Part shown: one piece after another, positions 55,307-64,000 of the stretch | How the letters are laid out: each line of letters begins with the position of its first letter | Numbering within the stretch: position 1 is the stretch's first letter | DNA from: an uncultured Cytophagales bacterium | Lineage (GTDB): Bacteria; Bacteroidota; Bacteroidia; Cytophagales; Thermoflexibacteraceae | DNA length: 64,000 nt | Direction of reading: 5' to 3' | NCBI GenBank assembly: GCA_938039675.1 | Contig: CALHUI010000007.1 | Coordinates: 62,001 to 126,000 of the forward strand | Notes under the pieces: model-generated | Told to the model about the DNA's origin: nothing | The model's input: only the letters and a program-made list of their open reading frames with translations | Databases searched by the model: none | Program-made: the position numbers and the translations under genes

Positions 55307-56542
55307 AGAAGTGGGAGGCAAAACATTCCAAGTCAGAATGGTGGAGCCTATGGAATGCGGCAGAGCTGCTTTAACTCATTACTTTCATAATTATGGAAGT
55401 GATACTGTAGAATATTATGAGGATGAGGCAATACGTTATATAAAAAATAATCCGGAGTATCTCGCTTTTAACGAGGAAAATATATCATCGATAACAGAAG
55501 AACAGTTACAGTACCTGTTATTTAATTTTAAGAAGAATATTCCGCTTTCGAGTCCTGAAAATCCACATTTTAAGTTTATTGATTTATTTGCCGGCATAGA
55601 TGGATTCAGGATAGCTATGCAGAATATCGGAGGCAAATGTATTTTCTCAAGTGAATGGGATAAGCAAGCTCAAAAAACTTACGAAGCAAATTTTGGCGAA
55701 GTTCCGTTCGGAGATATTACAAAAGAAGAAACTAAAAAATTTATTCCGGACGGATTTGATATTTTATGTGCCGGTTTCCCTTATCAGGCATTTTCAATTG
55801 CAGGTAAAAGAGGTGGTTTTGAATACACAAGAGGAACACTTTTTTTTGATGTTGCCGAAATAGTTAAAAGAAAACAACCTAAAGCTGTTCTTTTAGAAAA
55901 TGTAAAAGGATTAGTCAGCCACGACCGGGGAAAAACCTTAAAAACAATATTAAATGTTCTCAGAAATGACTTAAATTATTTTGTTCCCGACCCCAAGGTT
56001 CTTAATGCCAGAAATTTTGGTGTCCCGCAAAACAGAGAAAGAATATTCATTGTAGCTTTCAGAAAAGACTTAGGCATCAGTAACTTTAATTATCCTGAGC
56101 CTATTGACAAGAAAGTTGTTTTCAAAGATGTTAAGGAAAAGAACCCTGTCTCTGTTAAATATTATACTTATCAGATGTGTACTTAAGAACCCTTGAAAAT
56201 CACAGAAAAAGACATGAAAGCAAAGGAAACGGATTCGGTTATGAGATTATTCCTGATGATGGAGTAGCTAATGCTGTAGTTTGCGGCGGCATGGGAAGGG
56301 AAAGAAATCTTGTCATTGATAATCGTTTGGTTGATTTCACACCTGTTATAAATATCAAGGGCGAAGTTAACAGGCAGGGGATAAGAAAAATGACACCAAG
56401 AGAATGGGCTAATTTACAGGGTTTTCCGGAGGAATTTGTTATTCCCGTAACCGATGCTTTTGCCTATAAGCAATTAGGGAATTCTGTTGCAGTTCCTGTT
56501 GTTGAAGCAGTTGCAAAAGAAATAATTAAACTGATTACTTAA
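55278..56542 (+). pseudogene. Dead DNA cytosine-5 methyltransferase (catalytic Cys to Tyr, frameshift)
   Basis: The first part (55278-56186) carries C5 methyltransferase motifs I (I-D-L-F-A-G-I-D-G-F), VI (E-N-V-K-G-L) and VIII (Q-N-R-E-R-I-F). In motif IV the canonical G-F-P-C-Q reads G-F-P-Y-Q at 55782-55784 (TAT), so the nucleophilic cysteine is lost. A frameshift after K-Y-Y near 56168 breaks the gene; the other frame continues from about 56177 with the late motifs (R-E-W-A-N-L-Q-G-F-P, Q-L-G-N-S-V-A-V-P) to 56542. Either lesion would inactivate it. Its start overlaps the restored vsr end. Confidence 0.9.
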
Positions 56543-56544
56543 AG

Positions 56545-57193
56545 ATGGATATATTACGTGATTTAAATATTGTTCATGCTAACGACGGACAAGTTTCTTC
56601 AATCTTTGAAAGCCTGTTCCCTTCATTTTTATCGGTTGAATATTCAAGCCCCGCAGATTATGTATCCCAATATTGGCAGGCATATTTGGCTGTGAGAGAA
56701 AAACTGGTATCTAACGAACAAACCAGAAGAAATATTAACGGTAAAATATTTGAGTATATAATTTGCACAGCATTAATCAGAGAAAATATTTTGCCTATTT
56801 TTCTTGGCGCTAAAGTTGCCTTTGTTCCTAATATAAACTATGACTTGCTTTTATACTCTCAAGAAAATGGCCCGATATGCCTCAGTGCCAAAACTTCTTT
56901 CAGGGAAAGATATAAGCGGGCAGATTTGGAAGCTATGGCTTTGAAAAAATGTTCATCGTATTTCAAAAAGCTATTTACTTACACTATCGGATGCCGATGC
57001 TGAGCATGTCAGTAAAAAGATTATCAAAGGTGATACATTTGGTTTAGATGATGTAATTGTTGCTACATCTCCCAGATTTGATCAGTTTATCAGTGAATTA
57101 AAAGAACTTAACTTTTCACTGTCGCCCAATGTATCAGTTATTGAAAGTAATCAAATAATAACAAAACAGAGTCTGAGTAGTATTTCCAAATAA
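56545..57193 (+). pseudogene. Frameshifted type II restriction endonuclease
   Basis: The frame from ATG 56545 contains a PD-(D/E)xK-like core: N-Y-D-L-L-L-Y (D100) then S-A-K (114-116) followed by T-S-F-R-E-R-Y-K-R-A-D-L-E-A. It ends at 57003, but removing one A from the A6 run at 56944-56949 continues as N-V-H-R-I-S-K-S-Y-L-L-T-L-S-D-A-D to a stop at 57193, giving about 215 residues. It starts two bases after the methyltransferase stop, so it is the endonuclease partner. Recognition sequence unknown. Confidence 0.8.
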
Positions 57194-57306
57194 TAAATAT
57201 AACTGCCTGAGAAATGATATCTCCTAAATTCACTTACTCGGATAATTGGTGTAAGTAAGCAAAAGAAAACATCAGAGGGCAGTTGTCATAGCCTTGTTAT
57301 GCTGCC

Positions 57307-60300
57307 ATGTTAACTACCCTCCTTGCCAAAATTATCAGTGGTGCTTATGTTGGCTATGCTACCAACGACTTAGCCATCCAAATGCTGTTCCGCAAACGCT
57401 TTGGGCTGGGGGGCATTGTGTTGCGCACCCGCGATGAGTTTATTGCCAACATCAGCCGATTGGTCGAGCGCGACATCATCAATCACCACACGTTGAGCCG
57501 CGAACTGGTCGAAAACACCGGCGCTTTTCAGGACAGCCTCGCCGATGCTTTGCAGGATTTGGCAGGACGCAGCCTCTGGCTCTATCTGCCTGAAAATGAA
57601 CCGATAAACGCTCTGGCAGGATTTGATGCCTCTGTTCGTCGCATTACCGACAGTACACAGCAACTGTTTCGCGACAAGCGTTTGCAACAGTCTTTGCGGA
57701 ATATTACTGGTGCAGCCAATATAGAGCTGCTGCTGACACCAGATTTACTCACTGCATTAGAAAACCAATTGAGGCACTTGTTACAAGAGTCCCGACAAAC
57801 ACATCCTTTACTTGCCAATACACTTACATACACTGACTTTCAACACCTGACTTTTGCCGATATACTTTTGCCAAAAGACTATGAAATATTGGGTAGGCTA
57901 CTGGCACAACCGCTGCGGCAACTCTACACTGCTGTAGCAGGGAGCGAAAGCACCGAAACCTTTTTTGAAGCCGCCGAGGCGGTGCTGCTCAACCCCGAAT
58001 GGCTGAACCCTGTTGCCGAGAAACTGCGCTCGCAAACTTTGGGAGCTTTGCTGGGCGAAGCAAACGGCAAAGCATTGGTTAATACCCTCGCCGAGCGATT
58101 AGTAGAGTTAGTAAAATCGCCCGAAGGAAAACAAGTACTGGAAAATTTTGCTCAGTTTTTTTGGGAAGTACTTTCACAGGAAAAAACCACCGTTTTTTCA
58201 TTGCTGAATGAAAATCTGGCCGAACGGTTTGCTTCATTTCTGCGGGGCTACTTGCCCGTAGTGCTGCAAAAGTTGATTGAGTGGCTGCAATCGCGCCGCA
58301 ATCGGTTGGAGGCCATCATAGACAGCACTTTCCGAAAAAACATCAAATGGAAGTTTCAGGACATTATCCTGCAACTGTTCGTCGGAAGCATCAGCCAATA
58401 TGCCGATGTGGTGCGCCGCATCACCGATATTTTAGACACACACAGCCAAAATCCCAAGGAAACCGCAACCCTGCTCACCGAGCAGATTATCCGTTTTCTT
58501 AAACAAAACACAATTGGGCAGATTGTCAGTCAATTGCGCCAAAACGATAAGCGCCTGCAATTGGCAGGTGCAAACCCTGCCTTTACAGGCGACCCGCTGG
58601 CAAACTTGCTGCAAAAGGCAATTATCGGGTTGTTGCGGTCTCCGACTGATTCTGTTTTGCAATTTTCTGCACTGGCAGAGCGTCCGCTGAGCAATTTTAT
58701 TACACAGCAAGAAACTGTTAGGCTATTGCAACAAGCCATTGGCTACATCTGGCAGGAACAGATAAAAAAGCGATGGTTATATGCACCACGTTCGGGTGCG
58801 CAACTGGAACGATTGGCAATTGCTTTTATAGAAACGGCTTATTTTCGTCCTTGGGGAGAGTGGGTATCCGGCATGCGATTCCGCAGCCTTTTGCAGCAGG
58901 CCGATAACCGACTGCCACATTTGGTGAAAGGCGCTTTGTTGCAAAATAGGGCTGCCATCGCACACCGAATGCAACTGTGGATAGCTGATTTATCACCTGA
59001 TGCGCAGGAGGCAGCTCAACTGACGGCTGCATACATAGACACAAGTTTGCGACGATTGGGTACGCAGCCGTGGGGCAGTGCACGTGCTGTATTTGATTCA
59101 TGGTCAATTGCATTGCCTGCACGCCTGCAACAACTGCTGCTGCAAAATTTGGAATTTCTGCTTACGGGGCGCATAGAGGCGGTAGTTCGCAACAGCCTCC
59201 AAAAAATGCCTAATGAAAAGTTGCTGGACTTGGTAGAGCGATTTATGGGGCGCGAATTGAAACCCATTACGTTGCTGGGGGCACTGCTGGGCGGTATTGC
59301 AGGTGGAACGCTGGCATTTATGCCTGCTTTCAATACCGAAAACCTGATTTCGTGGGAAGATACGGCACTGGCTGCTGCTGCTTACGGCCTCACGGGATAT
59401 GGTACTAATTGGCTCGCACTGCGAATGATTTTTCGTCCCTATCGCCCGATAGAATGGGCAAAAGGTCGGGCATTGCCGTTTACACCCGGTGTAGTAGCCA
59501 AAAACCAAAGGCGTTTTGCCGAAAATATGGGCAAGTTCGTAGCAGGCGGCCTGCTCAACCCACAAAACATTGCTGCTACTTTTGACGATAAAAAAGAAAC
59601 CATCCACAAACAGGCACAGGAATACATTGCACAACCACACTTGCTGATTCCTGAAAAATGGTTGCAGGAAAACCGCACAGCCATTGCTGTCGCACTAACC
59701 GATTGGGCAGCGCAAGCAGTGCAAAAACACACGCATACGCTCAGCGAAAAAATCGGGCAACGAATTGCTGCATTCTCTGCGGAAAATCTGCCTTGGGAGC
59801 ATATCAATCGGGTTGCCGCAGAGCAGTTGCAAAATGCCGATAGCAGGCAGCAACTGGCGGCAAAAGTGGCAGAAACAATACTGAAACAATTGCAAAACCC
59901 CTCTACCTTCAGCAAGCTTTGGGGAAGCAACTGGAAAAATTATGCAGGCAAACTGACCGAAGAGGTGCTGCCTTTTGCCATGCACACAGCCCAAACCCTG
60001 ACCGCAGATAATTTGCGTAAAGCGTTATTGCCACCTACAGAACAATTGTGGCAACGGTTCAATGAAGCACCGATTGGGCAATACGTAGGCACTTTGCAAC
60101 AGGAAAAACTCAAAATGCGGCTGCATGTTGCGTTAGAACAGCAACTGGCAGACGAATCGCTGCGCGAGTTACTGTACCAACTCATCGAAAATCGGCTGTC
60201 GCAAGAGTTTAGCCCCCATCGGAAAATCAGCGAATTGTTTGACGGCAGGTTGATGGAAGTAATCACCCGCAACTTGGACAGCGTTTTAGATGGGTTCATT

Positions 60301-61425
60301 ACCACTGGTTTAGGCTGGTTGCAGGACAACAAAGAGCTACTCGCCGAAAAAGTTTACGAACAGGCCTATGCACAAAGCAAGGCAGGAGCATTTGTTTACA
60401 AAAGTACCATCAAAGACAGTGTTATTGAACTAGCCAATCAAGGCATCCCTGAATTTTTCAGGCACGAATCTGCAAGTTTAAAAGAACTTATCGGTGCATG
60501 GGCGGAGCAACTGGGCGAAACTCCGCTTTCGGCAGTCGACATAAAGATTGATGAACTGTATCTGAAACAACTCACCGATACGCTGCTGGCCAAGCCCGAA
60601 CTGTGCGATGCTATCATGCGTGCACTCAATCTGCTGGTAGATGAATTGGTAAAAATGCCGGTGGCCTCATTTGCGGGCGTGCTCCAAATCACCGATGCAG
60701 AAATCCTTTGGCAACGCACAGCACCCATAATAGCAGTTGCTTGGCAGGAATTGCAAGCACCTTTGCAGCAGCATTTGCCGGAACTGTTGTCGCTGCTGAT
60801 ACAGGCGGCATTAGAAATAGCCGAACAACTCTGGGGAAAACTTTCGCCCCGCGAAATAACCGCCTCACTCAATACCGATGCCATCGCCAATCGTTTGGAA
60901 GTGGCTGTACGTCATTATCTGTCACAACCAACCACCCGGCAGTGGCTGCAACAGACTTTACGGGAGTGGCAACATCAACTTGCCAATGAACCGCTTGATA
61001 AGTTATTGCCTGCCAACCATTTGGCCTCGCAAGTGGTTGCGCTACTGCAACAACTGCTAACCCATGCAGACAGCCGCCATGCAGTGCAGCAATTTGTGGA
61101 AGAATTATTGAGTGCACTGCTGCCGAAGCTGCCACAAAGCCTTGCTCCTGAAACCCTGCAAGCTCTTGCCGATGCATTAGTAAGTGCAATATTGGAAACG
61201 GCACAGCAACATTTGCCCGCCCTTGTAAATGCGGTGGATATCCGCAAAGTAGTCATCCGCGAGGTATCGGAAATGAACCCCAAAGAAATAGAAAGCCTGT
61301 TTTACAGTTTCGCCGAGCAATATTTCGGAAAATTAATTAACTACGGGTTCGGGTTCGGAGTTGTTTTCGGCTTGGTGATTGACCTTGCCTTGGGCATGGG
61401 CTTGCGCCTGGTTGCAGGCAAGTAG
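57307..61425 (+). CDS. Giant tandem DUF445 membrane protein
   Basis: A 1372-residue protein made of two DUF445-type halves. The signature G-Y-(A/G)-T-N-x-L-A-x-x-M-(L/I)-F-R occurs twice: G-Y-A-T-N-D-L-A-I-Q-M-L-F-R at about 16-29 and G-Y-G-T-N-W-L-A-L-R-M-I-F-R at about 696-709, the second followed by P-Y-R-P-I-E-W. A glycine-rich hydrophobic segment precedes the second copy, and a C-terminal helix (F-G-V-V-F-G-L-V-I-D-L-A-L-G-M-G-L) ends the protein. The rest is long amphipathic helix. DUF445 proteins are usually near 400 residues with one unit. Function unknown; envelope scaffold or ring-like assembly is a guess. Confidence 0.85.
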   Translation: MLTTLLAKIISGAYVGYATNDLAIQMLFRKRFGLGGIVLRTRDEFIANISRLVERDIINHHTLSRELVENTGAFQDSLADALQDLAGRSLWLYLPENEPINALAGFDASVRRITDSTQQLFRDKRLQQSLRNITGAANIELLLTPDLLTALENQLRHLLQESRQTHPLLANTLTYTDFQHLTFADILLPKDYEILGRLLAQPLRQLYTAVAGSESTETFFEAAEAVLLNPEWLNPVAEKLRSQTLGALLGEANGKALVNTLAERLVELVKSPEGKQVLENFAQFFWEVLSQEKTTVFSLLNENLAERFASFLRGYLPVVLQKLIEWLQSRRNRLEAIIDSTFRKNIKWKFQDIILQLFVGSISQYADVVRRITDILDTHSQNPKETATLLTEQIIRFLKQNTIGQIVSQLRQNDKRLQLAGANPAFTGDPLANLLQKAIIGLLRSPTDSVLQFSALAERPLSNFITQQETVRLLQQAIGYIWQEQIKKRWLYAPRSGAQLERLAIAFIETAYFRPWGEWVSGMRFRSLLQQADNRLPHLVKGALLQNRAAIAHRMQLWIADLSPDAQEAAQLTAAYIDTSLRRLGTQPWGSARAVFDSWSIALPARLQQLLLQNLEFLLTGRIEAVVRNSLQKMPNEKLLDLVERFMGRELKPITLLGALLGGIAGGTLAFMPAFNTENLISWEDTALAAAAYGLTGYGTNWLALRMIFRPYRPIEWAKGRALPFTPGVVAKNQRRFAENMGKFVAGGLLNPQNIAATFDDKKETIHKQAQEYIAQPHLLIPEKWLQENRTAIAVALTDWAAQAVQKHTHTLSEKIGQRIAAFSAENLPWEHINRVAAEQLQNADSRQQLAAKVAETILKQLQNPSTFSKLWGSNWKNYAGKLTEEVLPFAMHTAQTLTADNLRKALLPPTEQLWQRFNEAPIGQYVGTLQQEKLKMRLHVALEQQLADESLRELLYQLIENRLSQEFSPHRKISELFDGRLMEVITRNLDSVLDGFITTGLGWLQDNKELLAEKVYEQAYAQSKAGAFVYKSTIKDSVIELANQGIPEFFRHESASLKELIGAWAEQLGETPLSAVDIKIDELYLKQLTDTLLAKPELCDAIMRALNLLVDELVKMPVASFAGVLQITDAEILWQRTAPIIAVAWQELQAPLQQHLPELLSLLIQAALEIAEQLWGKLSPREITASLNTDAIANRLEVAVRHYLSQPTTRQWLQQTLREWQHQLANEPLDKLLPANHLASQVVALLQQLLTHADSRHAVQQFVEELLSALLPKLPQSLAPETLQALADALVSAILETAQQHLPALVNAVDIRKVVIREVSEMNPKEIESLFYSFAEQYFGKLINYGFGFGVVFGLVIDLALGMGLRLVAGK

Positions 61426-61433
61426 CTGCTCAA

Positions 61434-63452
61434 TCAACCGATTCTTACAGCAAGTACGGTTATGTCATCCCGCAATGGGACACCTTTTTTGTGCTCATGA
61501 AGCGCTTTTTCCAAACCTTCTTTTTGGCACTCCATGCTCATATGCCCATAAGCAGAAATTACTTGTTTTAGCTTTTGATAGCCAAACTTATCGAGTGATG
61601 GATTAGGTTGGTCGGTTATACCATCGGTAAATAAGTACAGCGAATCTCCCGGATTGACGGTGATATGATGGTCTTGGTAATGACGGTTGAGGTATTTCTT
61701 AAACCCTCCTATAGGCTTGCGGTCGCCTCGTATTTCTTCTAGCGTATCGGTTTGTGCCCTGTATATCAGCAAGGCGCGTTTGGCACCTGCAAAACAAACA
61801 TCATGGCCTTCTATCAGGCAAATACCTACATCCATGCTGTCGTTGTTTACCTTTTGCTCCTGACGAAGGACAATGCGCAGGTTTTTGTCCAAGCCGTCCA
61901 AAATTTGGGAAGGTTTAGAGAACCCGTGTTGCTTGACTTGCTCGTTCAGCAGGTTATAACCTATCAGCGACATGAAAGCGCCCGGCACACCATGCCCTGT
62001 ACAGTCTACAACAGCAATCAGGGTTTTATTGCCGTCCGAATAGCACCAGTAAAAATCTCCCGATACGATGTCTTTAGGTTGATAATAGACAAAATAGTCT
62101 TTGAAGGCTTCCTTAAAAGTGCTTGCAAGCGGCAGAATCGCATTTTGGATAGACTCTGCATAGCGAATACTGGTCGTAATCTGGTGATTTTGGCGTTCAA
62201 TTTCAGTTTTTTGGGACTGTATTTCCAAATATGCTTTTTCCAGTTTTTTGTTTTTCTCTTCAATGCTATTGCGCTGACCGATAATTTCTTCTTTCTGTTT
62301 TTTGAGTTTTTGAGAAACGCTGTAAGACGCAACGGCTGCCCCGGCAAGCCCTAAGGCTACCAATGCAATAATCAACAAACGGGCGCGGTAGAGCGCTTCA
62401 ATGGCTTCTTTTTCCTTCACGGCCGCCTCTCTCTCCGCAGCGATGGTTTCTATTTTCTGAACGGCTGCGGCATTGATAGAGTCTTTGTATATCACCTCTA
62501 ATCTCATGCGCTCAATCACCTGCTTTATTTTCTCCTGTGCACTTTCGTAAGCGAGGTCGTTTTCTATCAATCGTTTCTCCAATCGGTTGAGGTATTTGCG
62601 GAGTTCTTGTTTGGCCTCATCGGAAAGTTGATGGTTGCCAAGTTGTGATGCTATTTTCTCTATTTCATCCCGAATTTTAATGCTGCGCTCATTGAGAAAC
62701 TGTTTCTCCATCTCCAATTCGTTGAGCACATTGTTGAAGTCTTGCCTGATAATCTCCGAAACAGTTTTTTCGGTGCTTGGCAAAAGTTTTTCCTCCGGTT
62801 TGCTGCCGGTGTTTGGCTGCGGCTGTGTGATTTCTTGCTTGGCCGCGGTTGATGGTTTTACCCCTTTCAGGTAAACAAAAAAGCGCCTGTTGGTAGCTGT
62901 GTAGTAGGTGCTGCTGACTTCGTAGCCCTCAACGGAGATTGGTTCGCTGTTGAGCTCATCGGCTTTAAAATAGGGCGGACTGTTAAACTCTATGCAGCCT
63001 TTTTCATTGGTTCTAAACTTCCTCCCCTTTATGAAAACGGCAACCTGTGCAGGCAGCGGCAGGCTTCTTTCATCAAAAAACTCTATCAGTTGCACACCCC
63101 CCTCAGGCAATTCTTCTTTCAATCTGATTACCAAAGTGTTGGCAACTGCATTGTAAACATAGCCGCCACGCTCTATTTTTTTATTACCCACATAGACGGC
63201 CGTTTGCTCCGAAACAGCAAAAGAAGCAGGCATCGGCAATTCAAAGTTCCCGTTTCGGTCTGTTTCATCCTCAATATTATTGAAGCCCTCAAAGAAAACT
63301 TTTACGCCTTTGACAGGCTGATTGTCCGTATTGATAACCTGACCTGAAAACAGTCTGATTTTATTGCCCTGCGCACCTGATTGCCCCGAATGGAAAACTG
63401 ATAAAAATAAATAGCAAAATACTACTATGTTGAACTTATGCAGAGATTCCAT
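61434..63452 (-). CDS. Membrane-bound SpoIIE-type PP2C phosphatase
   Basis: A 672-residue protein from the ATG at 63452, which begins a signal peptide; the frame is open 23 codons further but without a leader. After it comes a carboxypeptidase-like domain (about 30-90), a coiled coil (about 230-370), a membrane helix (L-I-I-A-L-V-A-L-G-L-A-G-A-A-V-A), a second coiled coil, and a C-terminal PP2C/SpoIIE domain (P-K-D-I-V-S-G-D-F-Y-W, D-C-T-G-H-G-V-P-G-A-F-M-S, R-D-D-I-T). By family it dephosphorylates a STAS-type protein to change partner binding. No STAS gene is intact nearby; two decayed ones lie at 12.4 and 17.7 kb. It is an intact relative of the broken locus at 15.4 kb. Confidence 0.87.
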   Translation of the reverse strand: MESLHKFNIVVFCYLFLSVFHSGQSGAQGNKIRLFSGQVINTDNQPVKGVKVFFEGFNNIEDETDRNGNFELPMPASFAVSEQTAVYVGNKKIERGGYVYNAVANTLVIRLKEELPEGGVQLIEFFDERSLPLPAQVAVFIKGRKFRTNEKGCIEFNSPPYFKADELNSEPISVEGYEVSSTYYTATNRRFFVYLKGVKPSTAAKQEITQPQPNTGSKPEEKLLPSTEKTVSEIIRQDFNNVLNELEMEKQFLNERSIKIRDEIEKIASQLGNHQLSDEAKQELRKYLNRLEKRLIENDLAYESAQEKIKQVIERMRLEVIYKDSINAAAVQKIETIAAEREAAVKEKEAIEALYRARLLIIALVALGLAGAAVASYSVSQKLKKQKEEIIGQRNSIEEKNKKLEKAYLEIQSQKTEIERQNHQITTSIRYAESIQNAILPLASTFKEAFKDYFVYYQPKDIVSGDFYWCYSDGNKTLIAVVDCTGHGVPGAFMSLIGYNLLNEQVKQHGFSKPSQILDGLDKNLRIVLRQEQKVNNDSMDVGICLIEGHDVCFAGAKRALLIYRAQTDTLEEIRGDRKPIGGFKKYLNRHYQDHHITVNPGDSLYLFTDGITDQPNPSLDKFGYQKLKQVISAYGHMSMECQKEGLEKALHEHKKGVPLRDDITVLAVRIG

Positions 63453-63578
63453 TACTTTAGGTTTGAAGGGCAATTTAGCGAAAAAGCGACGAAAAAGGAA
63501 AAGATTTACTAACTTGTGCAATTAATTATCCGCTAATGAGAAGCGGTATCTTCCGAGCCGTTTCCAAAATAAAGACTT

Positions 63579-64000
63579 ATGAAGCAATTATTTACTTCTC
63601 TTTTTCTGTCTTTTACCTGCTATCTCGCATGGGGGCAACCACAAAGCGGGCTGGATTACTATATTAAAGCCTCGCAAGCAAAAAAATCAGGCCAATACGA
63701 GCAGGCTATTCAGAACTATAACTTAGCCTTGCAACGTGAACCGAGCAATCACTTCTACTTGTATGAAAAAGGGTTGTGTGAATATTTGCTAAAACAATAC
63801 TCCAGCGCAGTCTCTACGCTTTCTTCGGTTTTAAAGTTGCAGAGCAATTACACGCCTGCTTACGTTCTGCTCGCCAAAATAGCCATAGCCTCCAACGACT
63901 CAAAAAAAGTAGTGGAAAACCTCAATATGGCGGCCAAATATGAAAAGGACAACAATAAAAAAATCAATTACAGGCTGTATGCCATGAGTCACTTGGTGAG
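63579..64000 (+). CDS. TPR-repeat protein, N-terminal part
   Basis: A gene from ATG 63579 running off the right edge (140 codons visible). It starts with a signal peptide (M-K-Q-L-F-T-S-L-F-L-S-F-T-C-Y-L-A-W-G) and contains TPR units (K-S-G-Q-Y-E-Q-A-I-Q-N-Y-N-L-A-L-Q-R-E-P, Y-T-P-A-Y-V-L-L-A-K-I-A). Divergent from the phosphatase gene with about 125 bases between, so they may share control. The role is a scaffold by family; the end is not visible. Confidence 0.8.
   Translation, partial: MKQLFTSLFLSFTCYLAWGQPQSGLDYYIKASQAKKSGQYEQAIQNYNLALQREPSNHFYLYEKGLCEYLLKQYSSAVSTLSSVLKLQSNYTPAYVLLAKIAIASNDSKKVVENLNMAAKYEKDNNKKINYRLYAMSHLV

Noticed and set aside
54876-57193. Phase-variable restriction system controlled by homopolymer runs
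   Set aside because: The runs are only six bases long, and the methyltransferase also has a catalytic Cys-to-Tyr change, which slippage could not restore; decay is simpler.
1-64000. CRISPR arrays to go with Cas6
   Set aside because: No set of evenly spaced direct repeats of 20-40 bases was found on reading the window, so none is reported.

Overview
This window looks like chromosome from a free-living Bacteroidota, most likely a Cytophagales-type bacterium. The evidence is a SusC/SusD pair, other TonB-dependent receptors with carboxypeptidase-like regulatory domains, a large secreted protein ending in a gliding/type IX secretion (CHU_C-type) domain, a DUF4292 lipoprotein, carotenoid genes (crtB, crtI), and promoter-like TTTG / TAnnTTTG elements. 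Codon use and mid-range GC are even across the window, except in one AT-rich island at 54.9-57.2 kb.

Layout. 0-3.2 kb: susD 5' fragment and susC (minus). 3.4-10 kb: M19 dipeptidase, TPR protein, CoA-type Nudix hydrolase and a lone RND efflux pump, closed by a perfect terminator. 10-15.3 kb: small housekeeping and accessory genes (SAM methyltransferase, DUF2520 dehydrogenase, alkyltransferase-like protein, cold-shock protein, FMN reductase) with a decayed STAS-like gene. 15.4-18 kb: a heavily decayed sensor/SpoIIE-type phosphatase followed by a second decayed STAS-like gene. 18-26.7 kb: a MetX-like secreted hydrolase facing a five-gene minus-strand run (aroC, T9SS cargo, sugar nucleotidyltransferase, TPR protein, DUF4292 lipoprotein). 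26.7-35 kb: a 49-residue coiled-coil protein, tsf, clpP, a HAMP-GAF-PAS sensor, an L,D-transpeptidase-like protein, pyrE, a DCC thioredoxin-like protein, a broken ABC exporter and tRNA-Asn. 35.6-41.5 kb: a secreted double-VOC protein paired with a 7TM histidine kinase, then crtI-crtB-ykgJ. 41.7-49.9 kb: two divergent TonB receptors; the plus-strand one heads a set with an SDR, a DUF1838 protein and a Nudix hydrolase, ending in a VOC pseudogene. 49.9-54.8 kb: a degenerate aspartyl-protease-like lipoprotein, an orphan Cas6, yidD, sucD, pyrR, pyrB. 54.9-57.2 kb: a decayed restriction-modification island (vsr, C5 methyltransferase, endonuclease). 57.3-64 kb: a 1372-residue tandem DUF445 protein, an intact SpoIIE-type phosphatase and the start of a TPR protein.

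The most notable pattern is the number of broken genes. Eight loci carry frameshifts or stops, while the surrounding long genes are intact. In the restriction island all three genes are frameshifted, and the methyltransferase has also lost its catalytic cysteine (PCQ to PYQ). No CRISPR array, insertion sequence or integrase was seen. The best candidates for unusual biology are the orphan Cas6, the tandem DUF445 protein, the VOC/7TM-kinase pair and the TonB-SDR-DUF1838 set. None of them amounts to a demonstrably new system from sequence alone.
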